From AP-15 sp963845735 (GTDB lineage: Bacteria > Pseudomonadota > Alphaproteobacteria > ATCC43930 > CGMCC-115725), in assembly GCA_963845735.1 (NCBI GenBank), contig CAWJTR010000008.1:186001-250000 (forward strand): a stretch of 64,000 bases of DNA, read 5' to 3'. Positions 46,049 to 54,571 of the stretch are shown here, in pieces. Both the position numbers and the translations under genes were made by a program. The notes below the pieces were generated by a model. The model saw nothing but the letters and a program-made list of their open reading frames with translations, ran no database searches and had not been told where the DNA came from. Each line of letters starts with the position of its first letter. Position 1 is the first letter of the stretch.

Positions 46049-46441
46049 TCAGTTGAGCCGAACCGGCTGATGCGGGCTGTCGAGCGAAAATGCGGGAATC
46101 CGGATAGAGAAACTCTCGCCGCCGCGGGTTTCCATCTGGTAGCTGCCGACCATGATGCCGGACGGCGTCGGCAACGGGGTGCCGCTGGTGTATTCAAAAC
46201 TTTCGCCTGGGCCGAGCACCGGCTGCTCGCCGACGACGCCGGGCCCGCGCACTTCCTGCATTTGGCCTCGGCCATCGGTGATCTTCCAATGCCGGCTGCG
46301 CAGCTGGACCGTCTCCTTACCCTGGTTCTCGATGCGCACGTGATAGGCCCAAACATAGTGGTCTTCAGCCGGGGAGGATTGGTCCTCCAGATAGAACGGT
46401 TTGACCGTGACGATGATCGATCGGGTGGTTTGCGAATACAT
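46049..46441 (-). CDS. apaG: Co2+/Mg2+ efflux protein ApaG
   Basis: This 130-residue beta-sandwich protein belongs to the ApaG/F-box-associated family. It shows VKPFYLEDQSSPAEDHYVWAY and YHVRIENQGKETVQL, then the conserved loop RSRHWKITDGRGQMQEVRGPGV with its GxGxxG-like turn, and SGTPLPTPSGIMVGSYQM. The molecular role is not firmly known. The ATG at 46439-46441 (MYSQTTR) is used; a TTG two codons earlier is in frame. The frame is intact. Confidence 0.94.
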   Translation of the reverse strand: MYSQTTRSIIVTVKPFYLEDQSSPAEDHYVWAYHVRIENQGKETVQLRSRHWKITDGRGQMQEVRGPGVVGEQPVLGPGESFEYTSGTPLPTPSGIMVGSYQMETRGGESFSIRIPAFSLDSPHQPVRLN

Positions 46442-46531
46442 GGCCAATCGTCCTCACGATGCGGGCCGGCGCGAGCGCCGGCGAAATTTCCGAGATCGGC
46501 GCGAACAATGTCGGTCGAGCACCCGAATCCG

Positions 46532-47413
46532 TCAAGGTCGTCGCGCCGGCGCCAGCAGCTCTAGGACTCCTTCATCGATTTGACGCGAGCCCTGCGGGCC
46601 GATCGGCTGGATGCAGACATGGTCGGCGCCGGCGTCCCAATGCTGTTGGATGCGGGTGCGGATCGCCGCCTCGTCGCCCCAGGCGACGATCGCGTCGATA
46701 AAGCGGTCGGAGCCGCCGCCGGCAAGGTCGGCCTCGCCAAAGCCCTGGCCGCGCCAGGCATTGACGTAGTTCTCGAGCTGCAAGTAGTGCGACAGCGCCT
46801 CGCGCGCCGCGCGGCGCGCGGTCGCCGGGTCGGTTTCGAGCAAGACCCAGACTTCGGGCGCCAGGATCTTGCCGGGGCCGAGAATCTTGCGCGCTTCGGC
46901 GGTATGCGCCGGGATCGAATTGTAGGGATGCGCCCCATCGGCCAGCTCGCCCGACAGCGCCATCATCCTCGGGCCCAATGCCGCGACGACGGTTGGCGGG
47001 GTCTCGGCCGGCGGCGCCGCCTGATAGGGCGCTTCGCGCATCGCCTTCAGATAGGCGCGCATCGTCGCGACCGGCTTGCCATAGGTGTGGCCGCGCAGTC
47101 CCTCGACCATCGGGCGGTGCGACACCCCCACGCCGAGCAGAAACCGGCCGGCCGACTGCTCGGCGAGCGTGCGCTGGCCATTCGCCATCGCCATCGGGTC
47201 GCGGGCGTAAATGTTGGCGATCCCGGTCGCGACGATCAGCTTTTGCGTGTTGGCGAGGAGCCACGAGGACAGCACCAAGGCGTCGCGCCCGCGGCTCTCG
47301 GGCATCCACAAGGCGCCGTATCCCCATTCCTCGACCCGCTTGGCAAAGGCCGCGCATGCCGCCGCGGTCATCCTGTCCATCGACACCCAAACGCCGAGCT
47401 TCCCCAGTTCCAT
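46532..47413 (-). CDS. TIGR03620 family F420-dependent LLM class oxidoreductase
   Basis: This is a luciferase-like monooxygenase of 293 residues. Landmarks are ELGKLGVWVSMDRM, LIVATGIANIYARDPMAMAN and GVSHRPMVEGLRG, with WGDEAAIRTRIQQHWDAGAD near the end. The F420-dependent label comes from the TIGR03620 family; no F420 synthesis gene is in this window. The start ATG at 47411-47413 is preferred because AAGGGG lies six bases upstream; an ATG five codons earlier lacks a site. The substrate is unknown. Confidence 0.85.
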   Translation of the reverse strand: MELGKLGVWVSMDRMTAAACAAFAKRVEEWGYGALWMPESRGRDALVLSSWLLANTQKLIVATGIANIYARDPMAMANGQRTLAEQSAGRFLLGVGVSHRPMVEGLRGHTYGKPVATMRAYLKAMREAPYQAAPPAETPPTVVAALGPRMMALSGELADGAHPYNSIPAHTAEARKILGPGKILAPEVWVLLETDPATARRAAREALSHYLQLENYVNAWRGQGFGEADLAGGGSDRFIDAIVAWGDEAAIRTRIQQHWDAGADHVCIQPIGPQGSRQIDEGVLELLAPARRP

Positions 47414-47500
47414 CGCCAACCCCTTCATGCGAATACGCGCACTATCAATGTGAGTCGCAAACCGGGCGGCGTCCAGTCCGCTCGATCTTCGGCCGTCGGG

Positions 47501-48652
47501 TCAGAGGGTCAGCGGCGGCAGGTCGATCCAGCGCCGTTCGCGGTCGCTCTGGTGGCAGGCTTCGGCGAGCTGGACGCCCTTGGCGCCTTCGATCAGCGGC
47601 GACGGGAACGACATGTCCTCGACGACATGGCGCAGAAACAATTCCCAGCCCTCGCGATAGCTGTTCTTGAACGGGTCGAGGCATCCGGCATCTCCTGCCA
47701 TTCGTCGCCGAACACCGCGCTTTGCGGCCGCTCGGGGTCGAAAAACGGCCGCGGCGTCGCGACCAACGGCTGGACGAAGCAGCGATGGAGGCCGCACACC
47801 GCCGAGCCCTTGGCGCCGTCGACCTGGATCTGTAAGAGGTCGTCGCGTTTGACCCGGCTCGCCCAGGACGAGCTGATTTGCGCGATCGCCCCGCCGGCCA
47901 ATTCGAAGATCGCGAAGGCGTGGTCCTCGACATCGACATCGTAAGGTTTGCCGGCCTCGTCGATACGATGCGGTTGCGCCGTCATCGCCCGGCACGACAC
48001 CGCTTTGATCGGCCCGAGCAGCCGGTCGAAAATGTAGCGCCAATGCGCGAACATATCGAGGATCAGCCCGCCGCCGGCCGCGCGCTGGTAATTCCAGCTC
48101 GGCCGTTGCGACGGGTAAAGCTCGCCGTCGAACACCCACCAGCCGAAATCGAGGCGGATCGACAGAACCCGGCCGAAATAGTCGGCGTCGTACAGCCTGC
48201 GGAGCTTTTTGAGGCCGGGCAGGAACAACTTGTCCTGCACGACCCCGTTTTTGACGCCGGCGCGCTGGGCCTGCCGAGCCAGCGACAGGGCTTGCTCCAG
48301 CGTCTCCGCCACCGGCTTTTCGGTATAGACATGCTTGCCGGCGGCGATGGCGGCCGCGAGGCGCTGCGGCCGTCCACCGGTCGCGGTCGCGTCGAAATAG
48401 ATGTCGATTCGCCTTGTCGGCGAGGCAGGCATCGCGATCGGTGCTCCATCTGAGGCCCCCGCTCGCCGCCGCAAGCGCCGCGAGCTTTTCGGGGTTGCGG
48501 CCGAGCAGCACCGGCTCCGGGACGAGGCGGTCGCCATTGCCGAGCAGCAGCCCGCCCTCGCCGCGGATCGCCAGCAGCGCCTTCAGATGCTGCGTGGTGC
48601 CGAGCCGCCCGGTAGCGCCCTCGATGACGATCCCGATCGTGCGTGCGCCCAT
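47501..48652 (-). CDS. Gfo/Idh/MocA family oxidoreductase, two frameshifts
   Basis: This NAD(P)-dependent dehydrogenase has a Rossmann start (GIVIEGATGRLGTTQHL) and a middle part in another frame with YTEKPVAETLEQALSLAR (the EKP catalytic Lys), DFGWWVFDGELYPSQRPSWN and DMFAHWRYIF. The tail (FKNSYREGWELFLRHV) returns to the first frame and ends at 47501. Shifts lie near 48420 and 47690. The predicted protein is about 383 residues. Members oxidise or reduce sugars, inositols or related cyclic polyols; the substrate is unknown. It lies 87 nt upstream of the LLM-type gene. Confidence 0.85.
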   Translation of the reverse strand: MGARTIGIVIEGATGRLGTTQHLKALLAIRGEGGLLLGNGDRLVPEPVLLGRNPEKLAALAAASGGLRWSTDRDACLADKANRHLFRRDRDRWTAAAPRGRHRRRQACLYRKAGGGDAGASPVAGSAGPARRRQKRGRAGQVVPARPQKAPQAVRRRLFRPGSVDPPRFRLVGVRRRALPVATAELELPARGRRRADPRYVRALALHFRPAARADQSGVVPGDDGATASYRRGRQTLRCRCRGPRLRDLRIGRRGDRANQLVLGEPGQTRRPLTDPGRRRQGLGGVRPPSLLRPAVGRDAAAVFRPRAAAKRGVRRRMAGDAGCLDPFKNSYREGWELFLRHVVEDMSFPSPLIEGAKGVQLAEACHQSDRERRWIDLPPLTL

Positions 48653-48805
48653 AGATGGATCACCTAGCTCGGAAGTCGTACGTCATGGCTTTCGGGTCGT
48701 TCTCCCGCGAGCTGCACGACGTCGGGCGGAAACCGATCAGCATAACGGTCCGACGCAGTATGTGATATACGCCACGCGGCGACGGATGCGACAACGAAGA
48801 ACCAT

Positions 48806-48833
48806 CGCAGTCCCGGCGAAAGCCGGAACCCAC
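48806..48833. repeat. REP-like hairpin, family D, left copy
   Basis: CGCAGTCCCGGC-GAAA-GCCGGAACC: an 8-bp stem with one mismatch around a GAAA loop, so that its RNA or single strand would have a GNRA tetraloop. It is inverted relative to the right copy at 49162-49190 and they bracket the GIY-YIG gene. Confidence 0.8.
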
Positions 48834-48861
48834 CCATCAGGTGGCTCGGTTTTCTCCCGAT

Positions 48862-49146
48862 TCACGCCGATAGCTCGTGATAGAGATCAAGCCAATAAGG
48901 GTTGTCGCGCTCGATCAATTGGATTTTCCAGGCGCGCCTCCACTCCTTGATCCGCTTCTCCCGCAGTAACGCGGACTCCAGGGTCTCGTGCGCCTCAAAC
49001 CAGACGAGGCGATCGACGCCGTATTTCGCGGTAAAGCCCGGCACAGACTTGGTCTTGTGCTCCCAGACGCGGCGTAAAAGGTCGTCAGTCATGCCGACGT
49101 ACAAGGTGCCGTGCGGCCGGCTCGCCAGCAGGTAGGCAAAAAACAT
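48862..49146 (-). CDS. GIY-YIG nuclease family protein
   Basis: This 94-residue stand-alone GIY-YIG endonuclease (COG2827 type) has AYLLASRPHGTLYVGMTDDL with the GIY-YIG-like strand pair YLLAS..TLYVG, the catalytic Arg of DDLLRRVWEHKTK and Glu in LLREKRIKEWRRAWK. WEHK, KYGVDRLVWFE and the final WLDLYHELSA are typical of alphaproteobacterial members. The frame is intact and the start is ATG at 49144-49146. It is not in an operon and is flanked on both sides by inverted copies of the same hairpin, so the gene may move or be maintained with that repeat. Confidence 0.9.
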   Translation of the reverse strand: MFFAYLLASRPHGTLYVGMTDDLLRRVWEHKTKSVPGFTAKYGVDRLVWFEAHETLESALLREKRIKEWRRAWKIQLIERDNPYWLDLYHELSA

Positions 49147-49161
49147 TGAACAGGCGGCTAA

Positions 49162-49190
49162 GTAGGTCCCGGCTTTCGCCGGGACTGCGG
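49162..49190. repeat. REP-like hairpin, family D, right copy
   Basis: GGTCCCGGC-TTTC-GCCGGGACTGCGG: a perfect 8-bp stem. Its reverse complement matches the left copy at 48806-48833 over about 28 bases with three differences, giving inverted repeats around the GIY-YIG gene. Confidence 0.8.
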
Positions 49191-49203
49191 TCTTGGCTCG
49201 ATT

Positions 49204-50553
49204 TTACTTCGTCGCGGCGACGATCGCGGCGCGCAGGATCTCGGGGATGCGGTCGAGGGTCTCGGCCGGGGTCATCAGCGGCGGCGCGAGGCAGATCGTG
49301 TCGCCGATCGCCGGATCGGCGCTGCCCGCCCGAACCCGCAGCAACAACCCGCGCGCCAGCGCTTCGCGGGTGATGCGGGCCCCCAGCCCGAGCGCCGGCG
49401 CCTTGCTGCCGCGGTCGGACACCAGCTCGATCCCGCACATCATGCCGAGCCCGCGCACATCGCCGACCGCCGGCAGATCGCGCAGCCCTTCGAGACCCGC
49501 CAGCAGCCGCTTGCCGATGACCGCGGCGCGCTCGACTAGCCCCTCGCTCTCGATGATCTCGACATTGCGCAGACCGACCGCGCAGCATACCGGATGGCCG
49601 GAATAGGTCGCGGCGTGCATGAATTTGCGGTCGGCCGGCGCGCTCTCGATCGCCTCGTGCACGCGTTTCGAGGCAATGACGCCGCCCAAGGGCAGATAGC
49701 CGCTCGTCACCCCCTTGGCGAAGGAGACCAGATCGGGCTCGACCCCCCAATGGCCGAGCGCGAACCATCGTCCGGTGCGGCCGAACCCGGTGATGACCTC
49801 GTCGGCGATCAGCAACACATCGTGGCGGTCGCAGATCTCGCGCAGGGCCGGGAAATAGCTCGGCGGCGGGACGATCACCCCACCCGCGCCCATGACCGGC
49901 TCGGCGATCACCGCCGCTACGGTATCCGGTCCCTCGGCGAGGATCGCCTTTTCGACCGCCTCGGCCGCGCCGATCCCCGGATCTTCGTTGCCGGGCCAGC
50001 GATAAGCGTAAGGCGGCGCCACCTGGATAAAGCCCGGGACCAGCGGCCCGAACATCTTGTGGTAGGCGGCCATGCCGGTGGCGCTCATCGCCGCCATCGT
50101 CACCCCGTGATAGGCGTGGATGCGCGAGATGATCTTGGTCTTTGTCGGCTTGTCTTTGATCTTCCAGTAATAGCGCGCGAATTTGAATGCTGATTCGTTG
50201 GATTCGGCGCCGGCGGTCGTGAAATAGACGGCGGAAGAATTCGCGTAGGCGTGGCCCACGATCTTTTCGCTGAGCCGCACCGCCGGCTCGTTGGTCTGGC
50301 CGATATAGGCCGAGGCGAAGGCGATGCGGCGCATCTGCGCCGCGGCGGCGTCGGCCAGCTCGCCCCGTCCGTGACCGACATTGACGTTCCACAGTCCCGA
50401 CAGGCTGTCGATGTATTCGCGGCCGTCCGCATCGCGAAGCATCGCGCCCTTGCCCTCGACAATGACCAGCGGCTGCCGGTGATCGTCGGGATGGTGCAGC
50501 GGGTGAACCAGATAGCGCCGGTCGGTTTCGATCAGCTGGGTGGTGCCGTCCAT
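49204..50553 (-). CDS. Class III aminotransferase (omega-amino acid-pyruvate type)
   Basis: This 449-residue PLP-dependent enzyme has GHGRGELADAAAAQMRRIAF, FTTAGAESNESAFKFARYYW and YHGVTMAAMSATG, the DEV motif in LLIADEVITGFGRTG and the Schiff-base lysine in FAKGVTSGYLPLGG. The frame is intact. The ATG at 50551-50553 is preceded by AGGAG. It is of the omega-transaminase group (beta-alanine, gamma-aminobutyrate or diamines). Downstream (on the minus strand) it ends beside a family D hairpin and the GIY-YIG gene. Confidence 0.9.
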   Translation of the reverse strand: MDGTTQLIETDRRYLVHPLHHPDDHRQPLVIVEGKGAMLRDADGREYIDSLSGLWNVNVGHGRGELADAAAAQMRRIAFASAYIGQTNEPAVRLSEKIVGHAYANSSAVYFTTAGAESNESAFKFARYYWKIKDKPTKTKIISRIHAYHGVTMAAMSATGMAAYHKMFGPLVPGFIQVAPPYAYRWPGNEDPGIGAAEAVEKAILAEGPDTVAAVIAEPVMGAGGVIVPPPSYFPALREICDRHDVLLIADEVITGFGRTGRWFALGHWGVEPDLVSFAKGVTSGYLPLGGVIASKRVHEAIESAPADRKFMHAATYSGHPVCCAVGLRNVEIIESEGLVERAAVIGKRLLAGLEGLRDLPAVGDVRGLGMMCGIELVSDRGSKAPALGLGARITREALARGLLLRVRAGSADPAIGDTICLAPPLMTPAETLDRIPEILRAAIVAATK

Positions 50554-50829
50554 GTCGTGCTCCTGAAGCGCGTGCCCCTTGCCGACACCCTTACCGCGCC
50601 GGCCTCGCCGCGACAACCGCGCCGTTGGCCTGGCGTGGCGTTGCGGTCCAGCCTCCTTGCGAAATCCCCGCGTCGGGCCAGCGGAGATTTTGTTAACGCA
50701 AAATCGTCCCACCCTTCGTTTTCGCTTGATCGGAGCGCTGTCCGCTGGCAAGCATGCGCGCGCCTTAATCGGCGGTATCGAACAAGCCTGCCGAGCCCAG
50801 CGGCAGCCAGCAAAATCCCAGGAGGAAAC

Positions 50830-51057
50830 GTGACCCGACCCCGCGCTGCCGATGATTTCGCGACGATTCATGCACGCCTGGCTGAGCTGCGCCGCGAGCG
50901 CGAGCAAGCGTCGAAACAGGATCTTCTCGGTGATGACGGCCCCGGCCGAGGCGATCGGAAGCTGCTCGACGCTCCGGAAGGCCGCCAGCGACCGGAGAAG
51001 AACGGCTGGATGACGGTCCCGGCTGCTCGCCGCTACGGCCCCGGACGCTCGCGATAG
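50830..51057 (+). CDS. Conserved hypothetical protein, 75 residues
   Basis: A GTG start at 50830 follows GGAGGAAAC with ideal spacing. The protein begins MTRPRAADDFATIHARLAEL, continues as a charged helix (RREREQASKQDLL), and ends in a basic tail with NGWMTVPAARRYGP. I recall similar unnamed small proteins in Bradyrhizobium-like genomes but cannot name a family. It overlaps no other gene and lies three bases before the M81 gene's stop on the opposite strand. Confidence 0.62.
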   Translation: MTRPRAADDFATIHARLAELRREREQASKQDLLGDDGPGRGDRKLLDAPEGRQRPEKNGWMTVPAARRYGPGRSR

Positions 51058-51059
51058 CC

Positions 51060-52554
51060 CTATCGGTTGGGCAGGTCGAGCGGGTAGATCGGCCGCCTGA
51101 CTTTCTTAAAATCCAGCTGGCCGTAATCCGAGGTGCACACCCCGACCCCGGCGCAGTCGACGACCGCCTTGGCCAACTTGCCGAGGCCGGCGCGCCAATG
51201 GATGCGGCTCTTCAGCATGACGTAACGCTTTTGCATCGGGTCGATGCCGAGCGCCAATAGACAATTCAGATCGGACGGCTCGACATGGCGCGAGATCAGC
51301 ACGATCTCGGCCGTTCCGGTGTCGAGCACCACCGTCGGGCCCATCTCCATCTGCACCCCGCGCGCCATCGGCCCGCGGTTTTTGTAACGGCCATCGGAAA
51401 TCATCTTGACCGTGCCGGTCACGCTCAGCGGCGGACTTTCGGCCGGGATCGCCGGCATCGCGATCTTGCCGCCGATCGACAAGGTCACTCGCGCGCCAAT
51501 GCCGGCGGCGATCGCCTGCTGCACCGCTTCGGGGTCGTAGATCGCAAAGGCGGCGACGTCTTCGAGACCCTGGCGCAGGATTTCGGCCAGTACGACGGTC
51601 GTGTCCATCGTGCCGCCCGAGGCGCAATTGTCGTAATGGTCGAGCAGCACGACCGGCCCTTCGCCCGACGATCGGCGACGGCATCGCCTTGGCGCGGGCG
51701 ACCGATAGCGCCAGCGGCTCGATCTGGTAGACAAAGGCCTCGCGCTCGACCCAGGCCCGGTCCAGCAGTTCGTCGCGCAGCCTCTCGGCAAGCTCGCGGT
51801 CGCCGTCGGTCACCACCACGGCGCTGAGCCCGGCATTGGTGATGTCGGCATGCGGAAAGCCGGTGAAGAGGCTCGCCGCCAACGCGCCCTCGGCATTCAT
51901 CGCGGCGCAGCGATGCTGCAATTCCTTGTTCGGATGGTCGTCGGTCCCCTGCCGCATGACATGCGGCAGCATCGGCGCGTTGCCCCAGGCCATGACCGGC
52001 CGGACCTCGCCGCGGATCGCCCGCAACAGGATCTCGCCGGCGAGCCACGCCGTCTCGTAAGTGTCGACATGCGGATAGGTGCGGTAGCCGGTAACCACCG
52101 TCGCGTTGGCAATGATCTCGTCATAAAGATTGGCGTGCATGTCGAGCGATACCGCGATCGGGGTCGCCGGGTCGATCGCGCGCAGCCGCTTCAGCAACTG
52201 TCCCTCGCCATCCTCCAGGCTCTGCGTGACCATGGCGCCGTGCAGGTCGAGCATGATGCCGTCGAACCCGCCCGCTGCCGCCGCGGCGCAGATCCGCTCG
52301 GTGATCTCGGCATAGGCGGCGTCCTCGACCGGGCTGCTCGGCGAGGCTCCGGCGGCGATCGGCAAGACGATCTCGGCCCCTTCGCGCTGGGCGAGATCGA
52401 GATAGGCGCCGAGACCCGTGCCGGTCCCGCGATAGGCGCGGATCGCCGCCTCGCCATAAAGCGGCCCCGGCCCGTTGCCGAACCGCGCCAGCGGCGTCGG
52501 CACCGGCGAAAAGGTGTTGGTCTCGTGCTTCATCATCGCGATCAGCAGGCGCAT
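51060..52554 (-). CDS. M81 family metallopeptidase (MlrC-like), frameshifted
   Basis: This protein of about 497 residues belongs to the MlrC/M81 family. It starts MRLLIAMMKHETNTFSPV and has GIMLDLHGAMVTQSLEDGEG and DMHANL, which hold the metal His/Asp residues, and TYPHVDTYETA. The second half, in another frame, has EGPVVLLDHYDNCASGGTMD. The break is near 51665, where a base must be removed after PSPIVG. MlrC was named from microcystin degradation, but most relatives probably act on other small peptides or cyclic amides. It precedes no obvious operon partner. Confidence 0.88.
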
Positions 52555-52842
52555 GCTCGCGAACTCCCGCCCAATAATTACCTTCCTCGCCCCGTTCTAA
52601 TCCGTCATGGCTGTGCGCGTCACGGCCATCCATCGGCCGGCGGCACAGGACTGCCGGATCTGCCCGTGGAAGCCCGAAACGAAGTCCGGGAACCACGAAG
52701 CCTGAACCGACGGCGGGGATGGCCGCAGCTTTCGAGTTAACCATTCGGCCTCCGGAAGAAATTTGTCTAGATTTCCGGCGTGCCTATCGGATAAGTGCAT
52801 CGGGTAGCCAGCAACCAACTGGTGAACGTCGGGGAGGATGTG

Positions 52843-53457
52843 ATGAGTAGCAAATTCCTGAGCGTGGTAGCGGGGTTCATGTTGCTAGCTGCGACAGGCA
52901 GCGCCGTGACGGCCGCGCCGATCGCGCCGGCCGTTATGTACACCTCGACGGTTACCTTAAGCAACTCCCGACCTTTTACGCTCGGCTATACTTTCTCCCT
53001 TAGCAGCGCAGTGACGGTTAACGCGCTCGGCTATTGGGACGATGGGCTCGGCAATAATCATCAAGTCGGTATTTGGGATTCGTCGGCCACCCTTGTCGCT
53101 TCGACGACCGTCCTAGGCGCCGATCCTTTGGTCGACAACTTTCGCTGGCAAACGATACCTGACGTAACCCTGGGTGCTGGCCAATATACGATAGGCGGCG
53201 AATTCCTTGGCAATAGCGATCCCTTTCCATACCAGGCAGCGGGTGTAACGACTATCGCCGCGTTCACTTGGCTAACCGACGAGCAGATCTTTGGCCCGGG
53301 TCTGAACTTTCCAACCGTTAGCACGGGCGGCTCATACGGTCAGAATGGTATTTTGGTGCCCGACTTTTCTGTCGCTCCGGCTCCCGAGCCGACGTCGCTT
53401 GTCCTGCTCGGCGCCGGTCTGGTCGGCTTTGCGCTGATCCGCCGCAAGCGCGCCTGA
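52843..53457 (+). CDS. PEP-CTERM sorting domain-containing protein
   Basis: This 204-residue secreted protein has a signal peptide (about 1-25, ending near VTAAP), a beta-rich DUF4082-like domain (SRPFTLGYTFSLSSAVTVNA, then AAFTWLTDEQIFGPG), and a C-terminal sorting tail: PEPTSLVLLGAGLVGFALI followed by RRKRA. The PEP motif, hydrophobic helix and basic end are the exosortase signal. No exosortase gene is in the window, so it must be encoded elsewhere. GGGGAGG precedes the ATG. Function is probably in the extracellular matrix or surface. Confidence 0.87.
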   Translation: MSSKFLSVVAGFMLLAATGSAVTAAPIAPAVMYTSTVTLSNSRPFTLGYTFSLSSAVTVNALGYWDDGLGNNHQVGIWDSSATLVASTTVLGADPLVDNFRWQTIPDVTLGAGQYTIGGEFLGNSDPFPYQAAGVTTIAAFTWLTDEQIFGPGLNFPTVSTGGSYGQNGILVPDFSVAPAPEPTSLVLLGAGLVGFALIRRKRA

Positions 53458-53827
53458 CAGCGGCTCTGGGTATTTTCGCCTTTTCCTGCCTAGGGCCATC
53501 CAACGGGTAAAGTAGGACGGATAAGCGCAGCGTATTCCACCTCGACTATTGCGAGGAGCGCGCGCCCCGTCCCGCGCGAAAACAGCGGCGGGCGTGCCGC
53601 CTAGGGTATCGCGGAGCGGCCATCCGGCAGGTGTCGGACAGCCACGCGTTAGGACCGCCCTCTCCGGGCGACGTGGTGCTGCACACGACCCCGATCGCCG
53701 TCCCGGCCACCGCGACGATCGGCGAGCGCGACATCCCGCTGTGGACGCGCTCACTGGCGTGCGGATTGTCGGGGAACCTCCACGACCTCGAGAGGTTATG
53801 CCCGTTCTCGACCTACCCGGCAATTAT
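53458..53827. other. 370-bp gap upstream of the toxin-antitoxin pair
   Basis: I find no supported gene here. Open frames exist on both strands but resemble no known family and lack ribosome sites. Confidence 0.45.
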
Positions 53828-53851
53828 GGCTATATGTATAGCCGTATAGCC
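53828..53851. promoter_or_regulatory. Operator-like palindrome of the toxin-antitoxin operon
   Basis: GGCTATA-TG-TATAGCC (53828-53843) is a perfect inverted repeat. A third half-site TATAGCC follows at 53845-53851. It lies 22 bases upstream of the antitoxin start, where AbrB- or Phd-type antitoxins bind to repress their own operon. Confidence 0.65.
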
Positions 53852-53873
53852 GTATTGCAAAGCGGAGCCTAAC

Positions 53874-54122
53874 GTGACCGCCTACAGTGTTGCCGAGGCC
53901 AAAAACACCCTGCCCAAGCTGATCGACCGCGCGCTGCAGGGTGAGGAAGTCGTCATCACGCGGCACGGCAAGCCGGTCGCCGAGCTAAGGTCGGTGCAAC
54001 CACGGCCGGCGCCGCCCCGCGGCACATATGAATGGTTGCGGGCGCGCCGCGACGCCCGTCCGGGCGTTGGCCTGACATCGGTCGAGATTTTGGATCTGCT
54101 GTATGAGACCGACGATCGTTGA
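53874..54122 (+). CDS. Type II toxin-antitoxin system antitoxin, Phd/YefM family
   Basis: This 82-residue protein has the Phd/YefM DNA-binding part (YSVAEAKNTLPKLIDRALQG, then VVITRHGKPVAELRSV) and a C-terminal toxin-binding tail (VEILDLLYETDD). The start is GTG at 53874. It overlaps the toxin start by four bases. The palindrome upstream is its probable operator, through which the antitoxin or the complex represses transcription. Confidence 0.9.
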   Translation: MTAYSVAEAKNTLPKLIDRALQGEEVVITRHGKPVAELRSVQPRPAPPRGTYEWLRARRDARPGVGLTSVEILDLLYETDDR

Positions 54123-54550
54123 CCTGTTATCTCGACGCCAGCGTCATGCTTCCGATCCTGGTCAAAGAACCGGCGAGCGCCGTGGTGGACGCCTTTATGG
54201 CGACCGTTGAGCAGGAGCCGTGGGTGAGCGACTTCGCCGCCGCGGAAGTGGCGTCGGCGCTGTCGCGGCTGGTTCGCACTGGGCGCCTGCAGGCGGTCGA
54301 CGGGACAGTCTGCTTGTCCGATTTCGACGTTTGGCGAGCAGCGATGACCAGACCGGCGGAAATCCACGCCGCGGATGTTCGCCTCGCCGATGTGTATGTG
54401 CGGCGCTTCAATCTCGGGCTCCGCGCGCCTGACGCGCTCAATCTGGCGATTGCCCGGCGTCTCGATGCGACCCTGATCACGCTCGATCGGCGCTTGGCGG
54501 CCGCCGCCCGAGAAATGGGCATAGCCGTCAACGTGCCGGAAGCAAGCTGA
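54119..54550 (+). CDS. PIN domain ribonuclease toxin (VapC family)
   Basis: This 143-residue PIN protein has the acidic residues of the nuclease site: Asp in CYLDASVMLPIL, Glu in FAAAEVASAL, Asp in LRAPDALNLAIA and Asp in LITLDRRL. The start is TTG at 54119, overlapping the antitoxin stop (TTGA). It would cleave RNA when released from the antitoxin. The target (initiator tRNA in the best-known VapC proteins) cannot be inferred. Confidence 0.9.
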   Translation: MTCYLDASVMLPILVKEPASAVVDAFMATVEQEPWVSDFAAAEVASALSRLVRTGRLQAVDGTVCLSDFDVWRAAMTRPAEIHAADVRLADVYVRRFNLGLRAPDALNLAIARRLDATLITLDRRLAAAAREMGIAVNVPEAS

Positions 54551-54571
54551 GCCGAGAATGTGGAGAGGCCA

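Noticed and set aside
53549..53872. Open frame of 107 codons before the toxin-antitoxin pair
   Set aside because: No ribosome site, no family and it runs through the operator palindrome.
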